This document shows, in pieces, positions 13,864 to 21,310 of a DNA stretch of 32,693 nt; position 1 is the first letter of the stretch, and every line of letters starts with the position of its first letter. The position numbers and the translations under genes are program-made. The stretch comes from Ruminiclostridium sp. GTDB taxonomy: Bacteria > Bacillota > Clostridia > Oscillospirales > Ruminococcaceae. Under the pieces are notes generated by a model. It saw only the letters and a program-made list of their open reading frames with translations, made no database searches and had not been told where the DNA came from. The stretch is from positions 1 to 32,693 of the forward strand of contig JAFVBZ010000177.1 of assembly GCA_017479645.1 (NCBI GenBank), written 5' to 3'.

Positions 13864-13990
13864 CCCCTTTTTCAAGGGGAGAAGAACCGCCTGATCGTTT
13901 TTCCGCTGCCTTGTCCGATAATCACGCCAAGCCTGCCTGCGTCAGCGGCGTTTTTTCTGACCGGGGTGAGGAGGCAGCCGCACTCCGGCT
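13864..13990 (-). promoter_or_regulatory. Structured leader of the toxin mRNA
   Basis: The predicted 5' end folds at once: AGCCG-GAGTG-CGGCT (13990-13976). CTCACCCC (13970-13963) is complementary to the toxin ribosome site GGGGTG. The hairpin CCCCTT-GAAA-AAGGGG (13879-13864) covers the same site. Such double occlusion is typical of type I toxin mRNAs, which are made inactive and activated by processing. Confidence 0.6.
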
Positions 13991-13996
13991 ATGCTA

Positions 13997-14025
13997 ATGA
14001 TATCATATCGTGCCGGCTTTGTCAA
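13997..14025 (-). promoter_or_regulatory. Promoter of the toxin gene
   Basis: On the minus strand, perfect -35 TTGACA (14025-14020), a 17-bp spacer and -10 TATCAT (14002-13997) predict a start near 13990. The -35 box begins at the base after the LytTR stop codon TAG (14028-14026). Confidence 0.85.
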
Positions 14026-14760
14026 CTATCTTAATGTACCGGCATAAGCCTTGCTGACTTCCTCCGCGTGACGCCTGCTTATCGGCACCTGTACACCGCC
14101 GGCAAGCAAAAGACTCGTCTGCCGCAGCGCCCGTATGTACTTCGTATTTACAATGAATGACTTGTGCGTCTGGACGAACCTGCCCGACGCAAGATACGGA
14201 GCGAAGTAGTCCTCGAAGGAGATGTTGCGGCGCTTTCCGGAGATCGCCGTGCCGTCGCTCAGCACATACTTCATATTCCGCACATTATTTTCGATGTAAA
14301 CCACACTGTCCGCAGCTATCGAACGCACCTCTCCGTTCATTCGCACCGTTATCTTCTCTGCTGCAGCCGCTCTTCTTACGAGAAGCGCAAGGTCAAGCGC
14401 TGAAAAAAGTTCCTCCCTTATATCCGGCTTTACGATGTAGCGCAGGGCATGCAGTCCGTAAGCTTCGAGGGCATGAGTGCCGGAACGGGTGACGTAGATA
14501 AGCTGTGCCGGGGTACCGTAGGAGCGGACAGACTTGCCGATAGCGATGCCGTTTACGCCGTGGGAGGAGATGCCGAGGACGTAAATATCGGAGAGCTTTC
14601 CGGAGAGAACGTGCCTGTTAAGCTCACGGGGATCGCCGAAAACTTCAAGGACGATGTTTTCATGCCCGGGCTGAGCAAGCCATTCCCGGATTACGGTCTC
14701 TGTCCCGGATATATCGTTTTTCTGGTTGTCGCAGAGGACAACGGTAAGTTCATTTCCCAT
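14026..14760 (-). CDS. LytTR-type response regulator with atypical receiver
   Basis: 244 aa. The receiver domain (about 1-125) starts ELTVVLCDNQKND and keeps Thr91 (IYVTRS) and Lys111 (LRYIVKPD). The strand-3 position that normally reads LDI with the phosphorylated Asp reads VLGISSHG, with Gly63 in place of Asp. The LytTR DNA-binding domain (about 138-240) shows VYIENNVRNMKYVLSDG, FVQTHKSFIVNTKYIRAL and QVPISRRHAEEV. I chose ATG 14760; a TTG three codons upstream is possible. There is no partner histidine kinase beside it. The last four codons differ from a displaced copy of its 3' end at 13505-13539. Targets are unknown. Confidence 0.88.
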   Translation of the reverse strand: MGNELTVVLCDNQKNDISGTETVIREWLAQPGHENIVLEVFGDPRELNRHVLSGKLSDIYVLGISSHGVNGIAIGKSVRSYGTPAQLIYVTRSGTHALEAYGLHALRYIVKPDIREELFSALDLALLVRRAAAAEKITVRMNGEVRSIAADSVVYIENNVRNMKYVLSDGTAISGKRRNISFEDYFAPYLASGRFVQTHKSFIVNTKYIRALRQTSLLLAGGVQVPISRRHAEEVSKAYAGTLR

Positions 14761-14892
14761 TGCTTTCAATAAAAGCCATGACCGCGTATGCGATTATGGC
14801 AGGTCCGGATATTTTGCTTTAGCGAATTGATAGCGTCTGACAGAATTCAGCCAGTTTCGCCGATGTGATCTATTCACGATCTGATGAATGAC

Positions 14893-15007
14893 ATTAAGTG
14901 AATAGTGAATAGTACAGAAACGGCGCAGAAGCTTTTGTGCTCAGGTACTATAATTTATTCATTATTCACTATTCATTCTTCATTGAGGCGCTGTAAAGCG
15001 CCGTTTC
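14893..15007. repeat. Imperfect long inverted repeat between LytTR and tRNA-Leu
   Basis: Arms AAGTGAATAGTGAATAG (from 14894) and ATTCACTATTCATTCTT (about 14965-14982) are inverted near-copies. AGAAACGGCGC (about 14918-14928) pairs with GCGCCGTTTCT (14998-15008), and a local hairpin GGCGCT-GTAA-AGCGCC precedes the tRNA 3' end. The layout is MITE-like. The GGCGCT hairpin may also terminate tRNA transcription. There is no coding potential. Confidence 0.45.
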
Positions 15008-15094
15008 TGGTGCCGGCGGCGGGGGTCGAACCCGCACGGTATTGCTACCAACGGATTTTGAGTCCGTCACGTCTGCCAATTCCATCACGCCGGC
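15008..15094 (-). tRNA. tRNA-Leu, anticodon CAA
   Basis: On the minus strand the gene starts GCCGGCGTGATGGAATTGGC and ends GCCGGCACCA with encoded CCA. The acceptor stem GCCGGCG pairs with CGCCGGC. The anticodon arm ACGGA-CTCAAAA-TCCGT gives anticodon CAA (reads UUG). A long class II variable arm follows, then the T arm around GGTTCGACC. Length is 87 nt including CCA. Confidence 0.96.
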
Positions 15095-15114
15095 ATAAGC
15101 CACTTAACTATAGT

Positions 15115-15143
15115 AGTATATCATATAACAGCCAAAACGTCAA
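15115..15143 (-). promoter_or_regulatory. Promoter of tRNA-Leu
   Basis: On the minus strand, -35 TTGACG (15143-15138), a 17-bp spacer and -10 TATACT (15120-15115) predict a start about 14 nt before the mature tRNA 5' end. Confidence 0.8.
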
Positions 15144-15182
15144 GCAAAGATGAAATATTTTTATGAAATATCGGAAAATAAC

Positions 15183-15211
15183 TTGACAAGCGGGCGAAAA
15201 TGTATTAAAAT
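15183..15211 (+). promoter_or_regulatory. Promoter of rny
   Basis: -35 TTGACA (15183-15188), a 17-bp spacer and -10 TAAAAT (15206-15211) lie divergent from the tRNA-Leu promoter 40 bp away. They imply a long leader of about 325 nt before RNase Y. Confidence 0.7.
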
Positions 15212-15217
15212 TAATAT

Positions 15218-15544
15218 TGTGAATAAGTCTGTATGAAAATACGATCATATACAGCTATTTATCATTTTTACCGGTTTTCGGTTTACATATTACGTTACGA
15301 TGCAGTTTTAATTTAATTTTTATTGTACACAGCCGTGGTGCGGGACTGCGCACAGACGGTATTTTGCGGAATGCTCCGGACAAGTTTGCCGGCGCATGAT
15401 AGAAGTTATTTTATATTGTACAGCGTCAGCAGTGGTTAAGCACGGGCTCTTTGTGTCCTTGCCTGCCGTTTGTTTTGCGTTTCCTGCACCGCCGTTCTAT
15501 GGAAATCGGCATTACCGGATATCGCGAAAAGGAGGGAAGGTTTC
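15218..15544 (+). other. Long untranslated leader of rny
   Basis: About 325 nt between the promoter and the RNase Y start. The first half is AT-rich; the second half contains small GC stems around 15345-15395. I see no riboswitch class, no small ORF with a ribosome site and no second promoter. A long leader on an RNase gene would allow autoregulation by the enzyme, but this is inference. Confidence 0.4.
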
Positions 15545-17152
15545 ATGGATACATGGCTCGCTATTGCGCTTATAGCCGCTGCTCTTATTTTGGGCGCAGT
15601 TGCCACGTTTATTGCGTATAAAAAAGCATTCAGCAAAGGCGTTGAGCACCGCAAAAAAGAGGCTGAAGCGCAGATTGAGTCCGCCGAAAAGGAAGCGGAG
15701 CGTATAGTTGCGGAAGCGAAAGAAAAGGCCGAGACTACAAAGAAATCACGGCTCGTGGAAGCAAAAGACGAGATATACCGCATGAGAGGACAGGCGGAAA
15801 AGGATATCCAGAAAATGAAATCGGAAGCCGAGCGCGAACTTAAGGAACGCCGCGCGGAGGTTTCAAGATCAGAACGAAGATTACAGCAAAAAGAAGAGAA
15901 CCTTGACAAGAAGAACGACAAGATCGAAAAGCTCGAAGAAAGCCTTGCCGCAAAGAACAAGAAGGCTGAAGAAAAGCTTGCCGAGGCTGAGAAGCTCAAG
16001 GAAGACCAGATGGGGATCCTCGAAAGGATATCGGGATTCACAATGGAGCAGGCTAAGGATCACCTGCTCAGAATGCTGGACAGCGAACTCGACAGAGAAA
16101 AGGCAGTCCGCATAAACAACTACGAACAGAAGCTCAAGGACGAATGCGACGACAAGGCGCGCAACTGCATAGCGCTTGCTATTTCGAGACTTGCCGCCGA
16201 GACGGTATCCGAGATGACGGTATCTGTCGTATCGCTGCCGAATGACGAGATGAAGGGAAGGATCATCGGACGCGAGGGAAGAAATATCCGTACCCTCGAA
16301 CAGCTCACGGGCGTTGATCTTATAATTGATGATACTCCCGAGGCTATCACGCTTTCAAGCCACGACAAGGTTCGCCGCGAGATCGCAAGGATAGCGCTTG
16401 AACGTCTTATTCAGGACGGCAGAATCCACCCGACACGCATTGAAGAGACAGTGGAGCGTGCAAAGCGCGAAGTTGAGCAGAAAATCAAGCATGAGGGCGA
16501 ACGCGCTCTGCTTGCAACGAACGTAAACAATATGAACCCCGAGCTTGTGAAGCTTGTCGGAAGGCTTTACTATCGTTCTTCCTACAGCCAGAACGTGCTC
16601 GATCACTCGATCGAGGTAGCGCATCTCGCCGGAATGATGGCGGACGAGCTTGGAGTAGATGCAGCTCTTGCCCGCCGTGCAGGTCTCCTGCATGACGTCG
16701 GAAAGGCGCTTAGCGAAGAGATCGAAGGCTCGCATGTACAGATCGGTGTTGATGTTTGCCGCAAGTACAAGGAGAGTCCCGAAGTTATCCACGCTATCGA
16801 AGCTCACCACGGTGACGTTGAAGCGAGAACAGTTATCGCAAATCTCGTCAAGGCAGCCGATGCTATCAGCGCGGCAAGACCTGCGGCAAGAAGCGAGAAC
16901 TTTGAGAACTACATCAAGCGTCTCCAGAAGCTTGAAGAGATATGCTCCTCCTACAACGGCGTTGAAAAGACGTATGCTATCCAGGCAGGCCGTGAGGTAC
17001 GCGTAATGATCAAGCCTGAATCTATGGGCGATGACAAGATGACGGTACTCGCACGCGAGATCGCTAAGAAGATCGAAGCCGAGATGGAATATCCGGGTCA
17101 GATCAAGGTAAACCTTATCCGCGAAAGCCGCGCCGTAGAGTACGCGAAGTAA
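15545..17152 (+). CDS. rny: Ribonuclease Y
   Basis: 535 aa membrane-anchored endoribonuclease that initiates mRNA decay in Firmicutes. N-terminal membrane helix: about residues 4-26 ([19 protein letters not shown]). A long Lys/Glu coiled coil follows to about 190, then a KH domain ([20 protein letters not shown]) and an HD domain ([21 protein letters not shown] with the metal-binding His-Asp, EAHHGDVE). C-terminus: [16 protein letters not shown]. The start is ATG 15545 behind AGGAGGG; the frame continues upstream to 15470 without a ribosome site, so the longer form is rejected. The length is close to the 520-aa norm. Location: cytoplasmic membrane. Confidence 0.97.
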   Translation: MDTWLAIALIAAALILGAVATFIAYKKAFSKGVEHRKKEAEAQIESAEKEAERIVAEAKEKAETTKKSRLVEAKDEIYRMRGQAEKDIQKMKSEAERELKERRAEVSRSERRLQQKEENLDKKNDKIEKLEESLAAKNKKAEEKLAEAEKLKEDQMGILERISGFTMEQAKDHLLRMLDSELDREKAVRINNYEQKLKDECDDKARNCIALAISRLAAETVSEMTVSVVSLPNDEMKGRIIGREGRNIRTLEQLTGVDLIIDDTPEAITLSSHDKVRREIARIALERLIQDGRIHPTRIEETVERAKREVEQKIKHEGERALLATNVNNMNPELVKLVGRLYYRSSYSQNVLDHSIEVAHLAGMMADELGVDAALARRAGLLHDVGKALSEEIEGSHVQIGVDVCRKYKESPEVIHAIEAHHGDVEARTVIANLVKAADAISAARPAARSENFENYIKRLQKLEEICSSYNGVEKTYAIQAGREVRVMIKPESMGDDKMTVLAREIAKKIEAEMEYPGQIKVNLIRESRAVEYAK

Positions 17153-17156
17153 GAGC

Positions 17157-17551
17157 GGCGGACGCGCCGCGGCGAAATGCGTAGCGACACTCTTCTGTCG
17201 GCGGGTTCGCTACCTCGGTTAGTTATATTCATCAAATTAATAACAGCTTGCAGAGATTGTCTCTGCAAGCTGTTTTCTTGTTATTCTGAATGGAATCTTT
17301 GCCAACCCCACTGGCGGCGGACGCGCCGCTGCGAAATGCGTAGCGACACTCTTCTATTGGCGGGTGAAGTACCTCGGGTAGTTAGTCTGATTGAAATATC
17401 GCCAACCCCACTGCGTTTCAGCCGGCAGCCGCCCATAGCTGAGCGCTCTGAAATACTGCATTTATTTAGGGTGTCCAGCACCCTTTTTTAAAGGGGGTTG
17501 GCGGGGGTTGGGGGGCGGCGCCCCCTCTCAAAATCTCTCAAACATCTCTCA
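17157..17551 (+). repeat. Two tandem module-1 repeats followed by module 2
   Basis: This gene-free stretch after rny holds module 1 twice (about 17172-17313 and 17331-17414, both GCGAAATGCGTAGCGACACT ... GCCAACCCCACTG) and module 2 (about 17465-17551: TTTAGGGTGTCCAGCACCC, AAAGGGGGTTGG, GGGCGGCGCCCCC, then CTCTCAAA decamers). The first module-1 copy is interrupted by an intrinsic terminator at 17242-17282. The decamer tail runs into the stop codon of the minus-strand gene ending at 17549. Confidence 0.75.
17242..17282 (+). terminator. Intrinsic terminator of rny
   Basis: A perfect 14-bp stem, AACAGCTTGCAGAG (17242-17255) with CTCTGCAAGCTGTT (17261-17274), is followed by TTCTTG. It lies 90 nt after the rny stop, inside a repeat module. 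Confidence 0.88.
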
Positions 17552-19009
17552 GCCTCTCTTGCGCATCTTGTGAGTAGCGAGCTTGACGACGCGGTAGGCT
17601 CCCTTATAGATGCCGGCTTTGTGCGCAGTGAGAATGTTGTCGCACATCATATCAATAATATCACCGTGGTTCTGTATCAGGTCTATCATTGCGCAGGTCT
17701 CAGCAGGAGTGGTGACCTCGTAAGTGCCGTCTCCAAGTTCCGCCGCGCGTATCGCTCCCCATGCTTCGTGACCGCCTACACGCTTTATCATCAGCTTCGG
17801 TATCGGATAGAATGACAGCTCGCTCGGCTTCGTGATAAGCACGTCGGAGCAGCGCATCAGCAGATTCGTTGAGTAGACCGCCGCGAATATGTCGGAGTGG
17901 CAGAATGCGTGAATGCCCACAACTTCGCTGTCAAGCGCAGCTTCTGCAAATGCCTTCGTCTCCGCAAAATCGTCGAAATGCTCGGTAAGATAACCGCGCA
18001 TCTGCGGTATCTCGTTGATAAGCGCTTCCCATACATTCCTGTGATCTCCCACATTTATAAACAGCGCAGCATTCCCCTTAGCTATGTCGGGGAGAAGCTT
18101 TCTGATTATCGAGACGAATATCTCCTTCTGTGCGCCCGCACCGCCCACAGACATGAGCCAGCGCTTTGTGCCGCCGTGAGAACGCGCCTTGCGTCTTGCG
18201 CAGTCAGCTTCGATGTTGCTCACAAGCTCATGGTCAACATAGTGACCGGTGTACGCAATAGATGTCTTGGGCATGGGCTTGAGCTGACGCTTCTTGTCCA
18301 TTCCGCGCAGCGCACGGTAGCCGAGATACGCAGACGGGGTCTGCACCGTGTGTATTGAGCCTTCCGCGAGATGCAGAGCCATAGGCCAGTTGTCGGGGAT
18401 AGCGTTGACTACACTGGTAAGTCCCGCATGGACCGCCGCCTGCGCAGGCCATACATGAGTTGCTACATAGGGAATATCCTTCGGGAGATCATGCAGAACA
18501 GGTGCCATAAGCTCGGCAACCTTCTGATCGGAGCAGTTGTATGTGAGCTTGCGGAAGCCTTCACTGTTGATCGGCTCCCAGACAAGCTTGTTAAAAAGCG
18601 GTATCGACTGCGAAAGGCGGGAGCCGAGGGAATACAGCTCGTTCTGCTCCGCTATTATCTTGCCGCAGGTGGTACTTTTGAACGAATGGAGATCGAACCA
18701 GTACGGCTCATATCCCATAGCCTTTGCCGCGGACGCTATCGCCATTGAAATGCGGTAGTGACCGAATCCCATTCTGATGTTCCCTATTATTAAGCTCTTC
18801 CGGTCAAATTCCACGTCCTTGTGATCGGAGATAAGAAGCTGTTCGGTGCCGAGGATATCCCCGATCGCCGGAGCAGGTACTGCGGTGAGATGATAGTTTT
18901 TTGCGGAATCGTCGCCGTACTTGCGTATAAACTTGTTCTTGTTTGCGACAGCCTTTCTGTAAGCTTTGTCCGACATTTCGTTCCCGAAGATCACTTTTGC
19001 TCTGTCCAT
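17549..19009 (-). CDS. GT-B-fold glycosyltransferase-like protein, substrate unknown
   Basis: 486 aa cytosolic-looking protein. The motif IIGNIRMGFGHYRISMAIAS (residues about 74-93), followed by AAKAMGYEPYWFDLHSF, resembles the nucleotide-sugar or lipid-acceptor loop GxGH of MurG/MGDG-synthase-like GT28 enzymes. MSVGGAGAQKEIFVSIIRKL (about 286-306) resembles the start of the C-terminal Rossmann half. CSDVLITKPSELSFYPIPKL resembles the donor-binding region with a conserved Glu. No signal peptide or membrane helix is seen. The start ATG follows AGGAGG. It is divergent from the TetR gene, whose operator lies in the shared gap. The activity is inferred from fold-like motifs only. Confidence 0.6.
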   Translation of the reverse strand: MDRAKVIFGNEMSDKAYRKAVANKNKFIRKYGDDSAKNYHLTAVPAPAIGDILGTEQLLISDHKDVEFDRKSLIIGNIRMGFGHYRISMAIASAAKAMGYEPYWFDLHSFKSTTCGKIIAEQNELYSLGSRLSQSIPLFNKLVWEPINSEGFRKLTYNCSDQKVAELMAPVLHDLPKDIPYVATHVWPAQAAVHAGLTSVVNAIPDNWPMALHLAEGSIHTVQTPSAYLGYRALRGMDKKRQLKPMPKTSIAYTGHYVDHELVSNIEADCARRKARSHGGTKRWLMSVGGAGAQKEIFVSIIRKLLPDIAKGNAALFINVGDHRNVWEALINEIPQMRGYLTEHFDDFAETKAFAEAALDSEVVGIHAFCHSDIFAAVYSTNLLMRCSDVLITKPSELSFYPIPKLMIKRVGGHEAWGAIRAAELGDGTYEVTTPAETCAMIDLIQNHGDIIDMMCDNILTAHKAGIYKGAYRVVKLATHKMRKRG

Positions 19010-19087
19010 GATAATTCCTCCTGCATTATAATAGTGCCGTGCTTCCCGTTTTGTGGGGAGCTTTTTGTTTTATTTTTGCAAAACCTA

Positions 19088-19116
19088 TTGACAAAATTGA
19101 GAAAATGTGATAGACT
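19088..19116 (+). promoter_or_regulatory. Promoter of the tetR-GPH-GH36 operon
   Basis: Perfect -35 TTGACA (19088-19093), a 17-bp spacer and -10 TAGACT (19111-19116). The -10 lies inside the left half of a 48-bp palindrome, so repressor binding would block RNA polymerase. Confidence 0.75.
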
Positions 19117-19149
19117 TACTATCAGCTGATAGTAAGTCTATCACATTTT
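19102..19149. promoter_or_regulatory. 48-bp perfect palindromic operator
   Basis: Left half AAAATGTGATAGACTTACTA (continuing TCAG) is exactly mirrored by the right half, with the centre between 19125 and 19126 (CAG|CTG). It contains four TGATAG half-sites, arranged as two TGATAG-N5-CTATCA operators. It overlaps the -10 box and transcription start and ends one base before the AGGAGG of the tetR gene. As RNA it would fold into a 24-bp hairpin next to the ribosome site. Confidence 0.93.
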
Positions 19150-19163
19150 AGGAGGTTTGTCAA

Positions 19164-19820
19164 GTGGTAAATGAAATTTCTTCCGATCTTTCACCAAAAA
19201 AACTGAAAGACAAACGTGTAGAGCGTGCAGTAGCCGTCTGTGCAGAGCTTTTCCTCGCAAACGGCATAGAAAATGTGAAGATGACTGATATTGCCGATGT
19301 GAGCGGTATAGGAGTCGCAACGCTGTACCGGTACTTCGGCACGAAGATAGGAATAGCGATCGGCGCTATGACCTTTCTGTGGGACGATCTGAAGAACCTG
19401 TTCAGCGGGGTGTTCGACTCGGAGACATTTTTATCCCAGACCGGGATAAAACAGCTGCAGGATATGCTGAAAATGTTCATCGTCCTGTTTACCGCACATA
19501 AGGATTTCATGCGTCTCCTCGGTGAGTTCGACAGGTTCGTGATACACGAGAATGTGCCGTCCGAACAGCTCGAAGTTTACGAAAAGTCGGTCATAAACTT
19601 CTACCCTGTGATCGAGCGCGCTTATAATAAAGGTGTCGAGGACGGCACTGTAAGGGAAATTCCGGAGTTCCGGATCTATTATCTGACATTCGCTCACGCT
19701 CTTACGGAGATGAGCAAGAAATTCATAGACGGCGAGATACTGCCGTCCGACGATTTTTCCGACGCGGAAAAAGAGCTTGCTATGCTCATAGACTGCGCGG
19801 TAAGCTACCTTAAGGCATGA
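19164..19820 (+). CDS. TetR/AcrR-family transcriptional regulator
   Basis: 218 aa. The N-terminal HTH (residues about 17-62) reads AVAVCAELFLANGIENVKMT then DIADVSGIGVATLYRYFGTK, the canonical TetR DNA-binding core. The C-terminal half is a variable ligand-binding domain (KDFMRLLGEFDRFVIHEN onward). The start is GTG at 19164, eight bases after AGGAGG (19150-19155). It is the first gene of an operon; its stop overlaps the next reading frame (ATGA). Location behind the 48-bp palindrome implies autorepression and control of alpha-galactoside uptake and hydrolysis. The inducer is unknown. Confidence 0.92.
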   Translation: MVNEISSDLSPKKLKDKRVERAVAVCAELFLANGIENVKMTDIADVSGIGVATLYRYFGTKIGIAIGAMTFLWDDLKNLFSGVFDSETFLSQTGIKQLQDMLKMFIVLFTAHKDFMRLLGEFDRFVIHENVPSEQLEVYEKSVINFYPVIERAYNKGVEDGTVREIPEFRIYYLTFAHALTEMSKKFIDGEILPSDDFSDAEKELAMLIDCAVSYLKA

Positions 19821-19834
19821 AAGGGGTTTTGGCA

Positions 19835-21295
19835 ATGGAGAAAAAGATCGCAACTAACAAGGTGCTCTGGATTTTCGCAATAGGTCAGCTCGGCTGGTCT
19901 ACGCTGTCCGGAATCGTTTCAAACTGGCTGGTATTCTTTTTCCAGCCGAGCGCGGAGGAGATAGCAAAGGGACAGACCGTCTTTCTCCCGCAGGCAACAT
20001 TCATCGGTCTTACCGCTATCGGTCTTATAACCGCGTTCGGACGTATCTTTGACGCAGTTACCGACCCGCTTATTGCCGGCAAGTCCGACAGACTCAAACA
20101 CAGGCTTGGCAGACGCATTCCATTTATGCGTATCGCCGCACTTCCTTTCGGCGTTGTTACCGTGCTGATGTTCATCTCTCCGGTAGGCTCCGAAAGCCCG
20201 ATTAATGTAATCGCGCTGTTTATCTGCGCAATGCTGTTCTACCTCTGCATGACCGCGTACTGCACGCCCTACAACGCGCTTATCCCGGAGCTCGGACGCA
20301 CCCAGAACGCCCGCATCAACCTCTCTACATTCATTTCCGTTACCTACTTCGTCGGAACAGCAATGGCATACCTCGTTCCGAATATCGCAGGATTCTTCCT
20401 TAACGCGCTGAGCAATGAGGAAGTTGCGGCAAAGACGGGTATGACCGTTGACGCGGTAATAGAGTCCGGAACGGTTATCTACACCAACTACCCCGAAGCA
20501 TACCGCATCACGATCGGAATACTTGCGGGAATAGCGGTCATCTGCATGTTTATCCCTGCTTTCGCAATAGATGAGAACAAGTACGCAGACACGACGCCCA
20601 CCGAAACACCTGCGTTCAAATCCCTCGCCGCAACATTCAAGAACAAGGATTTCCGCCTTTTTGTCGCTTCCGATATACTTTACTGGATCGGACTTACCCT
20701 CTTCCAGACAGGTCTTTCGTTCTACATCACAGTGCTCATGGGACTTGACTCCACCTGGACATTCCCGCTTTTCGCAATAATGACGGTCATGTCGCTGGTA
20801 TGCTATGCCCCGGTAAATATTTTCGCAAAGAAGCTCGGCAAGAAAAAGCTGATATCGTTCGCATTCATGTTCTTCGCGGTAACATTCCTTGTGACCGCAT
20901 TCGCCGGAATCATTCCGATACCCGGCGTTGCTTACGGCATTATCGTAGCTATCCTCGCATCTATCCCCATGGCGATACTCGGTATTCTTCCGCAGGCTGT
21001 TGTCGCGGATATCTCCGAAGCTGACAAGATCGACACCGGCGAGAGCAGACAGGGTATGTTCTATGCGGCAAGAACCTTCGCGTTCAAACTCGGTCAGTCC
21101 CTCGCAATGCTCATCTTCACCAGCGTAGCGCTTATAAACTCGGATATAACCGACAGAGCGGATCCCGGATACGGTCTCGGCTACCGCATCACCGCGATCA
21201 TTGCTACGGTCCTTTGCCTGCTGGGAGGAATTGTATTCTTCCGTTATAATGAAAAGAAGGTCATCGACAAGATAATAAACGGCTCTGAAAAGTAA
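19835..21295 (+). CDS. GPH-family sugar:cation symporter (MelB-like)
   Basis: 486 aa, about 12 membrane helices, major-facilitator type glycoside-pentoside-hexuronide symporter. Diagnostic regions: FGRIFDAVTDPLIAGKSDRL (the conserved D-x3-D sugar/cation site in helix 2), LGRRIPFMR, and TAYCTPYNALIPELG (helix 4-5). I chose ATG 19835 (MEKKIATNKVLWIF), eight bases after AAAGGGG; the ATG at 19817, which overlaps the tetR stop, has a weak site. It is followed after 15 nt by an alpha-galactosidase, so melibiose or raffinose-type oligosaccharides are the likely substrate. Confidence 0.9.
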   Translation: MEKKIATNKVLWIFAIGQLGWSTLSGIVSNWLVFFFQPSAEEIAKGQTVFLPQATFIGLTAIGLITAFGRIFDAVTDPLIAGKSDRLKHRLGRRIPFMRIAALPFGVVTVLMFISPVGSESPINVIALFICAMLFYLCMTAYCTPYNALIPELGRTQNARINLSTFISVTYFVGTAMAYLVPNIAGFFLNALSNEEVAAKTGMTVDAVIESGTVIYTNYPEAYRITIGILAGIAVICMFIPAFAIDENKYADTTPTETPAFKSLAATFKNKDFRLFVASDILYWIGLTLFQTGLSFYITVLMGLDSTWTFPLFAIMTVMSLVCYAPVNIFAKKLGKKKLISFAFMFFAVTFLVTAFAGIIPIPGVAYGIIVAILASIPMAILGILPQAVVADISEADKIDTGESRQGMFYAARTFAFKLGQSLAMLIFTSVALINSDITDRADPGYGLGYRITAIIATVLCLLGGIVFFRYNEKKVIDKIINGSEK

Positions 21296-21310
21296 TACGG
21301 AGGGACGGAT

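Larger units (their letters stand above)
13540..14040. mobile_element. Candidate small cassette bounded by 20-bp direct repeats, carrying a type I toxin-antitoxin module
   Basis: The segment between the direct repeats 13520-13539 and 14041-14060 is 501 bp. It contains only the antisense RNA, the toxin gene and their promoters. A 14-bp palindrome GTTGCTGCAGCAAC (13541-13554) lies immediately inside the left repeat, and the toxin -35 box directly abuts the LytTR stop codon at the right. No integrase or transposase is present. Insertion into a gene 3' end by an unknown mechanism is inferred from the duplicated gene end. Confidence 0.45.

Noticed and set aside
14767-14769. TTG start for the LytTR gene
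   Set aside because: It adds only three residues and has no better ribosome site than ATG 14760.
15218-15544. Riboswitch in the rny leader
   Set aside because: No recognisable aptamer core and no terminator/antiterminator pair were found.
17177-17815. Plus-strand frames in and after the module-1/2 repeats
   Set aside because: They consist of repeat sequence or lie antisense to the GT-B-like gene.
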